59,220 bases of DNA from Veillonellaceae bacterium. Its GTDB lineage: Bacteria > Bacillota_C > Negativicutes > UBA1444. Position 1 is the stretch's first letter. The number at the start of each line of letters is the position of its first letter. The notes below the pieces were generated by a model that saw only the letters and a program-made list of their open reading frames with translations, had not been told where the DNA came from and made no database searches. Location of the stretch: NCBI GenBank assembly GCA_012798135.1, contig JAAZNU010000024.1, positions 1 to 59,220 on the forward strand. Reading direction: 5' to 3'. This document shows, piece by piece, positions 40,055 through 47,383 of this stretch. The translations under genes and the position numbers were made by a program.

Positions 40055-41677
40055 ATGAAAATTCTGGTGGCTGAGGATAATGCCGATTCCCGGGTGTATC
40101 TGGAGCGGATTCTCAAAAGCGGCGGGTATGCGGTGGACAGCGCCGAAAACGGTCGGCTGGCCTTGGCCAAGGCGCAGGACTCACCGCCCGATTTGATCGT
40201 GTCCGATATTTTGATGCCGGAAATGGACGGGTTTGTTTTGTGCCGCCGCTGGAAAGAGGACGCGACGCTGCGCCAAATTCCGTTTGTGTTCTACACCGCC
40301 ACCTACACGGACAGCCGGGATGAGGAGCTGGCCCGGAATCTGGGGGCGGACCGGTTCGTGATCAAGCCGCAGCCGCCGGAAGTCCTGCTGCAAATCATTC
40401 GTGATGTACTCGACGGGGTCGGCGCGGTCCCGTCCGAACCGCACAACGACCAGGTCTGGGAGCAGTACAACAGCGCTTTGTTCCGCAAGCTGGAACAGAA
40501 AGTACAGGCCCTGGAGCGGGAAGCGGCGCATCGACGGCAAATGGAGGCCGAATTCCGCCGGGACGCGGAAACCGCCCGCCAGATGCAGACCGCCCTGTTG
40601 GCTCCGCCGCCGGCTAATCCCTGTGTCGAAGTGGCGGTGGTGTATCAGGCCGGCCTCGCCGTGGGCGGCGATCTCTACTTTCTCGACTGGCGGCGCGACG
40701 GCAGGCTGTTGCGGGGATTCTTGTTCGCGGCGATGGGCCGGGGGCTGAGCCGGGCCCTTTACGCCGCCGCCGTGCAGGTGATGTTGCGGGAAATCAGCGA
40801 CACCGACCTGCCGCTGCCGGATCAGCTCCGTAGCCTGAACCGCTTAATCCGCCGACACTTCGGCGAGGGGGTCGCGGCCGCGGGGCTGGCGCTGGAGATT
40901 GATCTGGATACCCGCGAACTGCGCTGGGTCAATGCGGGCCTGGACCGCTTCTGGCTGGCGGCGGGCGGCCAGAGCGGACTGGTCAGCCAGACGGCGTTTG
41001 CCGCCGCCGGTGAGCAAGCCGCGCAGCTCGTCACCCATACGCTGCCCCTGGCGGTAGCCGATTCTTTCTATTTCTGCACGAAGCGGGCCGGCGATTTGCT
41101 GACCGTCCTGCCGAATCCGCCGCTGGACCGATTCCCGGAAATGGTCCGGCGTCTGCGCGCCCTGACGGAAACGACGGGTACGGAAGACGTCGCGGCTCTG
41201 TGCCTGCAGATCCGCCAGTTGCCGGAAACTCTGCCGGAGGCCTGCCACTGGCCCCGGATCTTCCGCCTGGGCGGTTATGGCGACTATCAGCGGCTGCGCG
41301 GCGAAATCATCCGCACGGTTGCCGAGTGGACGGGAACGCCCCATTCCTTCGTGGAGGTGGCGGTCAACGAGGCCCTGGCCAACGCCATGGAATGCCGGGA
41401 CGGCGTGGCGCGGCCGCACCAGGTCCGCCTCCGCTTCAATGCCTTCGGGAAGCGGCTGGTGGTCCGGGTCCGCTCGACCCGGATGGGGTTTGCCGGCAAT
41501 GCGCTGTTGGACCGGTTGCGGTCCCGGCCGGCGGATTTGTTTGCCTTCGGCGAACATGAGGCGATGGGGCGGGGAGTGCCACTGATGCTGTGCCTGTCGG
41601 ATAAAATGATGTACAGCCGCGACGGCACGGAAGTGCTGTTGGCCTGGAAACTCGGCGAAGCCGGAGGAAAACAATGA
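40055..41677 (+). CDS. Response regulator with degenerate SpoIIE-like domain and HATPase (RsbW-like)
   Basis: This 540-aa protein has three parts. The receiver domain (about 1-120) carries DLIVSDILMPEMDG with the phospho-acceptor Asp and a C-terminal VIKP Lys. After a coiled coil (about 135-185) comes a SpoIIE/PP2C-like domain (about 190-360), whose metal-binding positions are partly lost: GGDLYFLDW is kept, but the usual D-x-x-G-H-G stretch reads FAAMGRGLS and the late D-G is TKRAG. The C-terminal HATPase domain (about 400-540) has the N-box VEVAVNEALANAMEC and the G2 box MGRGVPLML. It probably senses through the receiver and acts as an anti-sigma-type kinase. GGGAGGATCATTC precedes the ATG. 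Confidence 0.85.
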   Translation: MKILVAEDNADSRVYLERILKSGGYAVDSAENGRLALAKAQDSPPDLIVSDILMPEMDGFVLCRRWKEDATLRQIPFVFYTATYTDSRDEELARNLGADRFVIKPQPPEVLLQIIRDVLDGVGAVPSEPHNDQVWEQYNSALFRKLEQKVQALEREAAHRRQMEAEFRRDAETARQMQTALLAPPPANPCVEVAVVYQAGLAVGGDLYFLDWRRDGRLLRGFLFAAMGRGLSRALYAAAVQVMLREISDTDLPLPDQLRSLNRLIRRHFGEGVAAAGLALEIDLDTRELRWVNAGLDRFWLAAGGQSGLVSQTAFAAAGEQAAQLVTHTLPLAVADSFYFCTKRAGDLLTVLPNPPLDRFPEMVRRLRALTETTGTEDVAALCLQIRQLPETLPEACHWPRIFRLGGYGDYQRLRGEIIRTVAEWTGTPHSFVEVAVNEALANAMECRDGVARPHQVRLRFNAFGKRLVVRVRSTRMGFAGNALLDRLRSRPADLFAFGEHEAMGRGVPLMLCLSDKMMYSRDGTEVLLAWKLGEAGGKQ

Positions 41678-43167
41678 AACGAAGAAAAGGCGGCGACTAC
41701 GGCGCCGACTGTTGTTCGGAGCGGTACGCCCTGCTGTACGAATTGTCGAGTATCGTCGAACAGGCGACGAACGGCATCATCCGCACCGACCCGGATTTCA
41801 ACATCACCTACATGAACCGGGCGGCCGAAGAACTGACCGGCTACACTCTGGCGGAGGTCGGGGGAAGGAAGCCGGACATTTTCGGCGCCCGGCTTTTGAA
41901 TGAAGAGGAGAGCCGGCAAAGATACGAGAGCATCCGCCAAGCGGGACGGACCGAATGGGAGTTTGTCAACCGGCGGAAAACTGGCGGGGAATACATCGTC
42001 AAAGCCGCCATTTTTCCCTTGCGGAACGATGCGGGAGATTTGCTCGGCTACGTCGAGTTCCACCAGGACATCAGCGAACGCAAAAAAATCGAGCAGGAAC
42101 TGCGGGAACGGGAGGAGCTCTACCATGCCCTGATGATGCAGTCTCACGACGCGATTGCGTTGCTGGATACGGAAACGCTGAATCCGGTGGAAGTCAATCC
42201 CCGGTTCGAAGAACTGACCGGCTACCGGCGACCGGCTGCGGCAATGCTGGAAGTGCTGGATTTATTCGATGATTCGCGCGAAAACAAACTGAAGTATTTT
42301 CAGCGGCTGATGCGGGATGGGATGCTGCCGTCGACGGTCCGGCCACTGCGGGCCCGGGATGGGCGGCGTCTGTATGTCGAACGTGCGGCTACCCTGGTCA
42401 AGGTGGCGGAGCGCAGCTATTTGTTGATCAATTTGCGGGACATTACCGAGGAAATGATCCGGCGGCGGGAGATGGAGCAGGAACTGGCGCTGGCGACCCA
42501 GGTGCAGCAGGCCTTGCTGTCGGAGGTCCCGCAGGCGGCTGAGTTCGCCATCGAGACGCTGTTCGCGCCGGCCGGCTTTGTCAGCGGCGACTTGTATCAT
42601 CTGGAGTGGTACGAGCCGATCCGAACCCTGCGGGGTTATCTGCTGGACATCACCGGCCACGGTCTGGCCTCGGCCCTGCAAACCGCCGCCGTCAACGTGC
42701 TGCTGCACGAGGTGATGGACCTGCCGGAGAAGTTGTCGGTGTCCGGGCAGCTGGAATGGCTGAACCAGCGGATTTTTCGCTACATCGACGAGACATCCTT
42801 CGCCGCAGCGATCGCTTTTGAAATCGATTTTACGCGGGGGCGGCTGTGCTACGCGTCCGCCGGCATTACCGATTTTCTGCTGAATTGGGAGCGAATCTCG
42901 ACGCCGGGCCTGTTCCTGGGCATTGACCGGAAAGAAAGGTATGAAACATCCTATTTGCCGTTTGCGGCGGGGGATACGGTGTGTTTCATGACCGATGGAA
43001 TCACCGACGTCCTGACGTCGGAGGAACGTTGGGGCAAGGTGACGGCCCGGGACATCTGCGGCCGTTTCCGCGGCAAGCGCCAGGCGAACCGGCTGAAAGA
43101 CGACGCGACCGCCCTCTGCATCACGGCGACGGGACGGCGGGGCCATGCGAACGATCATGGCGAATAA
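41674..43167 (+). CDS. PAS-PAS-SpoIIE protein phosphatase (RsbU/P-like)
   Basis: This 497-aa protein overlaps the previous gene by 4 nt (ATGA). It has two PAS domains: residues about 25-140, including NGIIRTDPDFNITYMNRAAEELTGY, and about 150-265, including DAIALLDTETLNPVEVNPRFEELTGY. A coiled linker (about 265-285) leads to a SpoIIE/PP2C phosphatase with its metal-binding residues intact: SGDLYHLEW, YLLDITGHGLASAL, FMTDGITDVL and DDATALCI. It would dephosphorylate an anti-anti-sigma (STAS) partner in response to a PAS signal. No STAS gene is visible, so its partner is elsewhere or is the upstream HATPase. Confidence 0.88.
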   Translation: MKRRKGGDYGADCCSERYALLYELSSIVEQATNGIIRTDPDFNITYMNRAAEELTGYTLAEVGGRKPDIFGARLLNEEESRQRYESIRQAGRTEWEFVNRRKTGGEYIVKAAIFPLRNDAGDLLGYVEFHQDISERKKIEQELREREELYHALMMQSHDAIALLDTETLNPVEVNPRFEELTGYRRPAAAMLEVLDLFDDSRENKLKYFQRLMRDGMLPSTVRPLRARDGRRLYVERAATLVKVAERSYLLINLRDITEEMIRRREMEQELALATQVQQALLSEVPQAAEFAIETLFAPAGFVSGDLYHLEWYEPIRTLRGYLLDITGHGLASALQTAAVNVLLHEVMDLPEKLSVSGQLEWLNQRIFRYIDETSFAAAIAFEIDFTRGRLCYASAGITDFLLNWERISTPGLFLGIDRKERYETSYLPFAAGDTVCFMTDGITDVLTSEERWGKVTARDICGRFRGKRQANRLKDDATALCITATGRRGHANDHGE

Positions 43168-43191
43168 CGGGGAGATATGGGGAGGAACATC

Positions 43192-43605
43192 ATGTGGGTT
43201 GTTTATGCACTGCTGTCCGCTTTGTTTGCGGCGTTGACCTCGATTCTGGCCAAGATCGGCATTGAAGGGGTCAACTCCAATCTGGCCACGGCGATCCGCA
43301 CCGTCGTAGTGCTGCTGATGGCCTGGGGCATCGTGTTTGTGACGGGCACGCACAGTCAAATTGGCGAGATTGGCCGCAAAAGCTGGCTGTTTTTGATCCT
43401 GTCGGGCTTTGCCACCGGGTTTTCCTGGCTGTTTTACTTCAAGGCGCTGCAGATGGGCGACGCCTCCAAAGTGGTGCCGATCGACAAGTTCAGCGTGGTG
43501 ATCAGTATGGTACTGGCGTTCGTGGTCCTGAAGGAAGCGGCGACATTCAAGACGATCCTTGGCGGCGTGTTCATCACCATCGGTACGTTGGTACTGATTT
43601 TCTGA
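43192..43605 (+). CDS. Half-size EamA/DMT membrane transporter
   Basis: This 137-aa protein has five hydrophobic segments (first WVVYALLSALFAALTSILA, last TILGGVFITIGTLVLIF). It is the length of one EamA repeat, so it would act as a dimer like EmrE-type or half-DMT proteins. FKALQMGDASKVVPIDKFS is a family mark. The substrate is unknown. ATG 43192 follows GGGGAGGAACATC; an upstream in-frame ATG lies inside that site. Its stop overlaps the start of the Crp/Fnr gene by 1 nt. Confidence 0.85.
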   Translation: MWVVYALLSALFAALTSILAKIGIEGVNSNLATAIRTVVVLLMAWGIVFVTGTHSQIGEIGRKSWLFLILSGFATGFSWLFYFKALQMGDASKVVPIDKFSVVISMVLAFVVLKEAATFKTILGGVFITIGTLVLIF

Positions 43606-44297
43606 TGGACGGCGCGGAATTTGCCTACCTGCGGAAACTGCCGGTGTTCGCGGATCTGGAAGCCGCCGATCTGGCGGCGATCGGCCGGATCACCGCCGAG
43701 CGCCGGGTGGAACGGAACCGGACGGTGTTTGCCGAGGGCGACCCCGGCGAAGGCTTTCATTTCATCCGAAGCGGCAAGGTGAAAGTTTTCAAAAGCTCCG
43801 AGGACGGCAAGGAACATATCCTCAACATTCTGGGCCCGGGTGATGTGTTCGCGGAGGTGCTGCTGTTCAACGAAGCACCCTATCCGGCGAGCGCGACGGC
43901 GATCGAGGACTCCGTGATCGGCGTGATCCGCAACCGGGACCTGGAAGCGCTGCTCGTCGACTATCCGAAGATCGCGGTGCGGATCATCCGGGTGATGAGC
44001 AAGAAACTGCAGTACATCCAGTCCCGGATCAAACTGCTCGCCTTGTCGGACAGTCAGGCCAAGGTCGCCCAGGCGCTGGATTATCTGACGGAACGCTACG
44101 GCCGCCAGACCGAGCGCGGCTGGGAAGTGGCGCTGGAGATCAACCGGCAGGATCTGGCGAATATGGCCGGCACGACGCGGGAAACGGTGAGCCGGGTGTT
44201 TCGGACGCTGAAGGACGACGGCGTGATCGACGACGACGAGCGGCGGCTGGTGGTGCGGGACCGGCGGCGGCTGCGGGATTATTTTGAACCCGCCTGA
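43605..44297 (+). CDS. Crp/Fnr-family transcriptional regulator
   Basis: This is a 230-aa protein. The N-terminal cyclic-nucleotide-binding-like barrel (residues about 15-125, FAEGDPGEGFHFIRSGKVKVF; GDVFAEVLLF) is followed by a dimer helix and a C-terminal Crp-type winged helix (NRQDLANMAGTTRETVSRVFRTLKDDG, recognition helix T-T-R-E-T-V-S-R). The N-terminal cysteine ligands of FNR Fe-S clusters are missing, so it is not a classical oxygen sensor. The recognition helix has the E-x-x-S-R residues that read TGTGA/TGTGA-like half-sites. Such a site lies 58 nt downstream of its stop, before the sulfite reductase gene. Confidence 0.92.
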   Translation: MDGAEFAYLRKLPVFADLEAADLAAIGRITAERRVERNRTVFAEGDPGEGFHFIRSGKVKVFKSSEDGKEHILNILGPGDVFAEVLLFNEAPYPASATAIEDSVIGVIRNRDLEALLVDYPKIAVRIIRVMSKKLQYIQSRIKLLALSDSQAKVAQALDYLTERYGRQTERGWEVALEINRQDLANMAGTTRETVSRVFRTLKDDGVIDDDERRLVVRDRRRLRDYFEPA

Positions 44298-44313
44298 ATA
44301 TGGCGGGGAACGG

Positions 44314-44347
44314 CAGGATTTTCGACGGTGAAATCCTGTTGTTTTTT
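44314..44347 (+). terminator. Terminator after the Crp/Fnr gene
   Basis: CAGGATTT pairs with AAATCCTG across a 9-nt loop and is followed by TTG and a 7-T run. Confidence 0.8.
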
Positions 44348-44354
44348 TCCGGAG

Positions 44355-44397
44355 TGTGATTTATATCACAGCAGTTCGCGCCGATTTCCGCTATGAT
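44355..44397 (+). promoter_or_regulatory. Class II Crp/Fnr-type promoter of the reductase operon
   Basis: TGTGA-TTTATA-TCACA (44355-44370) is a perfect Crp-type palindrome. A -10 box TATGAT lies at 44392-44397 and no good -35 is present. With a start site near 44404 the palindrome is centred about 41.5 bp upstream, the usual position for class II activation by Crp/Fnr proteins. Confidence 0.75.
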
Positions 44398-44437
44398 GGG
44401 AACCAGAAAAGAATTTCAATGGACAATGGAGGAATGA

Positions 44438-45406
44438 ATGATGCTGCCTAAAGGAGCCAATCTGCAGAAAATCCGCAACGGCGTCAAGACCTACGCCGTG
44501 ACACCCCATCTGCCCGGCGGCTTTGTGAAGCCGGAAGTGCTGGAGAAATACGCCCAAGTGGCCCGAAAATATCACGGAACCCTGAAACTGACCTCGGCGC
44601 AGCGGATCATGATCACGGGGCTGCGGGGCGAAGATATCGACGCCGTCTGGGCAGAGCTTGGCATGCAGCCGGCGATGGGTTTCGCCAACTGCGTCCGCAG
44701 CGTGAAGATCTGCCCCGGCACGGCGTTCTGCAAACGCGGCAAGCAGGACAGCGTCAAGCTGGGCCTGGAGCTGGACCGCCGCTACATTAAAAAGGAAATG
44801 CCGTCGCGGATGAAGTTCGGGGTGTCCGGTTGCCCGAACTCCTGCGCCGAATCGGTCATCAAGGATGTCGGCGTCATCGGCACCGACGCCGGCTGGGACG
44901 TTTACGTCGGCGGCAGCGCCGGCTCGCATCCCCGCCTGGCGGACAAACTGATCGGCGGCCTGGATTATGACGATACTTTGCGGATCATCGACATCGTGGT
45001 CCGCTACTACCAGAAGCACGCCGACATCGAGCGGGTCGGTCAGTTCATCGACCGGATCGGCTTCGCGAAGTTCCGGCAGGATGTGCTGGCGGAGTTCGAA
45101 GGCGGCGCCGGCGCCGAAGCGGCGGCAGCCGCGCCGGTGGCGCCAGCCGAACGCCTGACGGCGATGCCGGCGGCCCTGACGGAAGGCACGCTGGTACTGG
45201 GTGATCCGATCCGGCCGGACAGCGTGGTCGCCGACATCATCCGCGTCTATCCGCAGACCATTCCCACCCTGCGCGGGTTCGGCATGGGTTGCCTCGGCTG
45301 CCCCTCGTCGACCGGCGAACCGCTCACCAAGGCGGCGGACATCCACGGAATCGACGTTCACGAACTGGTGGCGGCATTAAATCAAGTGGCATTGGGAGGG
45401 AAATAA
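44438..45406 (+). CDS. Siroheme sulfite/nitrite reductase-like protein fused to a DUF1858 redox domain
   Basis: This 322-aa protein starts after TGGAGGA (ATG 44438; ATG 44441 is also possible). The first about 215 residues are a short sulfite/nitrite reductase, with the ferredoxin-like N-half (KYHGTLKLTSAQRIMITGL) and the siroheme/[4Fe-4S] cysteines in VRSVKICPGTAFCKRG and GVSGCPNSCAES. An Ala-rich linker (about 225-250) joins it to a C-terminal DUF1858 domain (hybrid-cluster-associated) with GFGMGCLGCPSSTGEPL. Such short reductases occur in anaerobes and are often of unknown substrate. It lies under a Crp/Fnr site and is followed 1 nt later by a conserved partner gene. Confidence 0.88.
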   Translation: MMLPKGANLQKIRNGVKTYAVTPHLPGGFVKPEVLEKYAQVARKYHGTLKLTSAQRIMITGLRGEDIDAVWAELGMQPAMGFANCVRSVKICPGTAFCKRGKQDSVKLGLELDRRYIKKEMPSRMKFGVSGCPNSCAESVIKDVGVIGTDAGWDVYVGGSAGSHPRLADKLIGGLDYDDTLRIIDIVVRYYQKHADIERVGQFIDRIGFAKFRQDVLAEFEGGAGAEAAAAAPVAPAERLTAMPAALTEGTLVLGDPIRPDSVVADIIRVYPQTIPTLRGFGMGCLGCPSSTGEPLTKAADIHGIDVHELVAALNQVALGGK

Positions 45407-45407
45407 C

Positions 45408-46016
45408 ATGAGCGCATTCATCGGACCGATTCATTACTGGTTGTACAACAAGATCCGGCTGGTCAACGACCGGCAGGATTTCCTGGCGGAAAAAGTCGCC
45501 GCGATGTGCGGCGAAACCGCAGAGGAACTGCGGGAGCAGGTGGCGCAGTCCTATGGGCAGCCGCTGCCGGACCAGGATCTGGCGGAACTGATCGAGCACG
45601 ACAACATTCACGGTTGGCTGCAGCGGCAGATCAACCTGGCCGAGAGCCGGGAAGCGGCGTTCATCAAGGAATTGCTGGACACCTGCGGCGGGGCCGCCGA
45701 CGACCTCATCGAAAAGGCCTACGCCGAACATGGCCAACAGACCGGCGCCGCCGCGGCCCAATCCGGCCGCTACACCCTGGATTCGGCGGCCGGCATCCTG
45801 AAAGCCCTGAACGACTACTTCCTGAACGGCATGCCCTGCGACGCCGGCGACTGCGTGATGGCGATCCATGCGCCGAACTGGCGGCGGACCGGCGTGGACG
45901 AGGCGGCGATGGCCAAGTATTACGAGACCTGGCTGCGCGGCTTCGTGCAGGGCGCGAATCCCGCGTTCCGCTACCAGGTGGCTGGCGACGCCCACCAGAT
46001 CAGCACGGCGTCATAA
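45408..46016 (+). CDS. Conserved partner protein of the DUF1858-fused reductase, function unknown
   Basis: This 202-aa cytoplasmic, mostly helical protein begins FIGPIHYWLYNKIRLVNDRQDFLAEK. It has a long acidic helix (about 45-110), an Ala-rich linker, and a C-terminal part with GMPCDAGDCVMAIHAPNWRR, where two Cys and one His could bind metal or heme. It starts 1 nt after the reductase stop (GGGAGGGAAATAAC upstream), so the two should be made together. I do not recognise the family. A chaperone or redox partner role is possible but not shown. Confidence 0.7.
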   Translation: MSAFIGPIHYWLYNKIRLVNDRQDFLAEKVAAMCGETAEELREQVAQSYGQPLPDQDLAELIEHDNIHGWLQRQINLAESREAAFIKELLDTCGGAADDLIEKAYAEHGQQTGAAAAQSGRYTLDSAAGILKALNDYFLNGMPCDAGDCVMAIHAPNWRRTGVDEAAMAKYYETWLRGFVQGANPAFRYQVAGDAHQISTAS

Positions 46017-46025
46017 GAAAAACAG

Positions 46026-46066
46026 AAAAGAGGTCCCGGTGAATACGCCGGGACCTCTTTGGTTTT
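46026..46066 (+). terminator. Strong terminator of the reductase operon
   Basis: A 13-bp perfect stem (AAAGAGGTCCCGG with CCGGGACCTCTTT) with an 8-nt loop is followed by GGTTTT. Confidence 0.8.
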
Positions 46067-46192
46067 GATGGAGTCAAACCAGGAAAAATTTTCTTGGGTA
46101 ATTGGGAGGGTTCCTTGCAGGAAACCGGCGTTGCTCCCGAGAATGAACAGGAAGAAGTTTGAAAAAATTGGTTGTTAAGAGGTGAGCGTAGG

Positions 46193-46570
46193 GTGAGGAT
46201 CGAAATCGGCGGATTGCAATTCGAACTCGAACTTTATGACAATGGGGCCGCCAAAGCCCTGGCGGCCGCGCTGCCGCAAAAACTGTCGCTGAGTCGTTGG
46301 GGCGGCGAGTATTATGGCGGTCTCGGAGTGCGCATCCCGGCCAGGGGCGAACATCGCGACCTGTATGAGCCGGGCGAAGTGGCGCTGTGGCCGCCGGGAA
46401 ACGCGTTCTGCATCTTTTTCGGCCCCACGCCGGCCAGCACCGACGACCGGCCCCGGATGGCCTCGCCTGGCGTGCCGTTGGGCAAGATCCACGGCGATCT
46501 TGCCGCACTCGAAAAACTCGGCGCCGGCGTTGCGGCAGTCTTGACCCATGGACCGCAGGCGGCCCGATGA
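46193..46570 (+). CDS. Cyclophilin-like-fold protein (Cyclophil_like2)
   Basis: This 125-aa protein starts at GTG 46193 after AGAGGTGAG (a TTG at 46172 is less likely). It shows the bacterial cyclophilin-like family pattern: FELELYDNGAAKALAAALP, LSRWGGEYYGGLGV, EPGEVALWPPGNAFCIFFGPTP and KIHGDL. It has a small peptidyl-prolyl-isomerase-like barrel whose activity is unproven in this family. The stop overlaps the next gene by 4 nt, linking it to the GGDEF-type protein. Confidence 0.85.
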   Translation: MRIEIGGLQFELELYDNGAAKALAAALPQKLSLSRWGGEYYGGLGVRIPARGEHRDLYEPGEVALWPPGNAFCIFFGPTPASTDDRPRMASPGVPLGKIHGDLAALEKLGAGVAAVLTHGPQAAR

Positions 46571-47253
46571 TGGCGACGGAGAAAATAGGCGTGCTGTCGA
46601 CGATGGAGATGCTGCGCCTGATCCATGACCTGCAGGCGCAAAATATGGAACTGCAGCAGGTGCGTGCGGAACTGACCGAAGCGTTGCGGATCAAGGAAGC
46701 CCTGTTGGAACAGGCCAATGCCTTGTTGGCGGAATCTCACCAAAATCCGGAGGCCTCGTCGATGCACGACCCGGTGACCGGGTTGATGAAGCATCGTCCG
46801 GCCCTGAAGGTGCTGTCCAAACAACTGGCCCGCTGCAAACGCCACGGCGAAGAACTGGCCATCGGCCTGTGCGCCATCGATTCCTTCAAGACTCTCAGCC
46901 AGGAGTGGAAATATAAAGTTCGCAACGAAGTGTTGCGCTGGCTGGCCCAGACCCTGACCGCCAACCTTCGCGAATACGACAGCGTCGGGCGCATCGGCAG
47001 CGACAACTTTTTGCTGATCATGCCGTTGAAGCCGGAAAACGATGCCGAGTCCGCCTGCGAGCGCCTCTGCCACCAAGCCGCCGACGGAAGGATTCAAACC
47101 AGCCGGGGCGAACTCCGCATCACCGTCAGCATCGGCATTGCCTATGCCGCCGCCGGCAGCACGATCAAAGGATTGTTGGAGGAGGCGGACGTCGCTCTCG
47201 ACTATGCCCTGAAGCAGGGCGGCAACCGGGCGATCTATTTTGTGAAGGCCTGA
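46567..47253 (+). CDS. Degenerate GGDEF-domain protein
   Basis: This is a 228-aa protein. The N-terminal coiled-coil (LIHDLQAQNMELQQVRAELTEA, residues about 14-50) is of the type that usually precedes a PAS domain, but here it is followed directly by a GGDEF-family domain (about 65-225; HDPVTGLMKHRPAL; ITVSIGIA). The active-site GGDEF reads GSDNF (VGRIGSDNFLLI), so cyclase activity is unlikely. It may bind GTP or c-di-GMP as a receptor or simply mediate dimerisation. It is coupled to the cyclophilin-like gene by an ATGA overlap. Confidence 0.8.
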   Translation: MMATEKIGVLSTMEMLRLIHDLQAQNMELQQVRAELTEALRIKEALLEQANALLAESHQNPEASSMHDPVTGLMKHRPALKVLSKQLARCKRHGEELAIGLCAIDSFKTLSQEWKYKVRNEVLRWLAQTLTANLREYDSVGRIGSDNFLLIMPLKPENDAESACERLCHQAADGRIQTSRGELRITVSIGIAYAAAGSTIKGLLEEADVALDYALKQGGNRAIYFVKA

Positions 47254-47383
47254 GGGAAAGGGTTAGGCTGACGTATGAACCGAGAGAGAATGGCTATTGA
47301 TGATTGCTTGATTTCTCTCACCAAAGCACCGTCGTCAGTGGGGTCAGAGCCTTGGAGCAAAGTGCGGGAAGGGGTTTTTCACC

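Noticed and set aside
46387..46566. Upstream extension of the GGDEF-type protein inside the cyclophilin-like gene
   Set aside because: It is the shifted frame of the cyclophilin-like gene. The ATGA overlap at 46567 is the obvious start.
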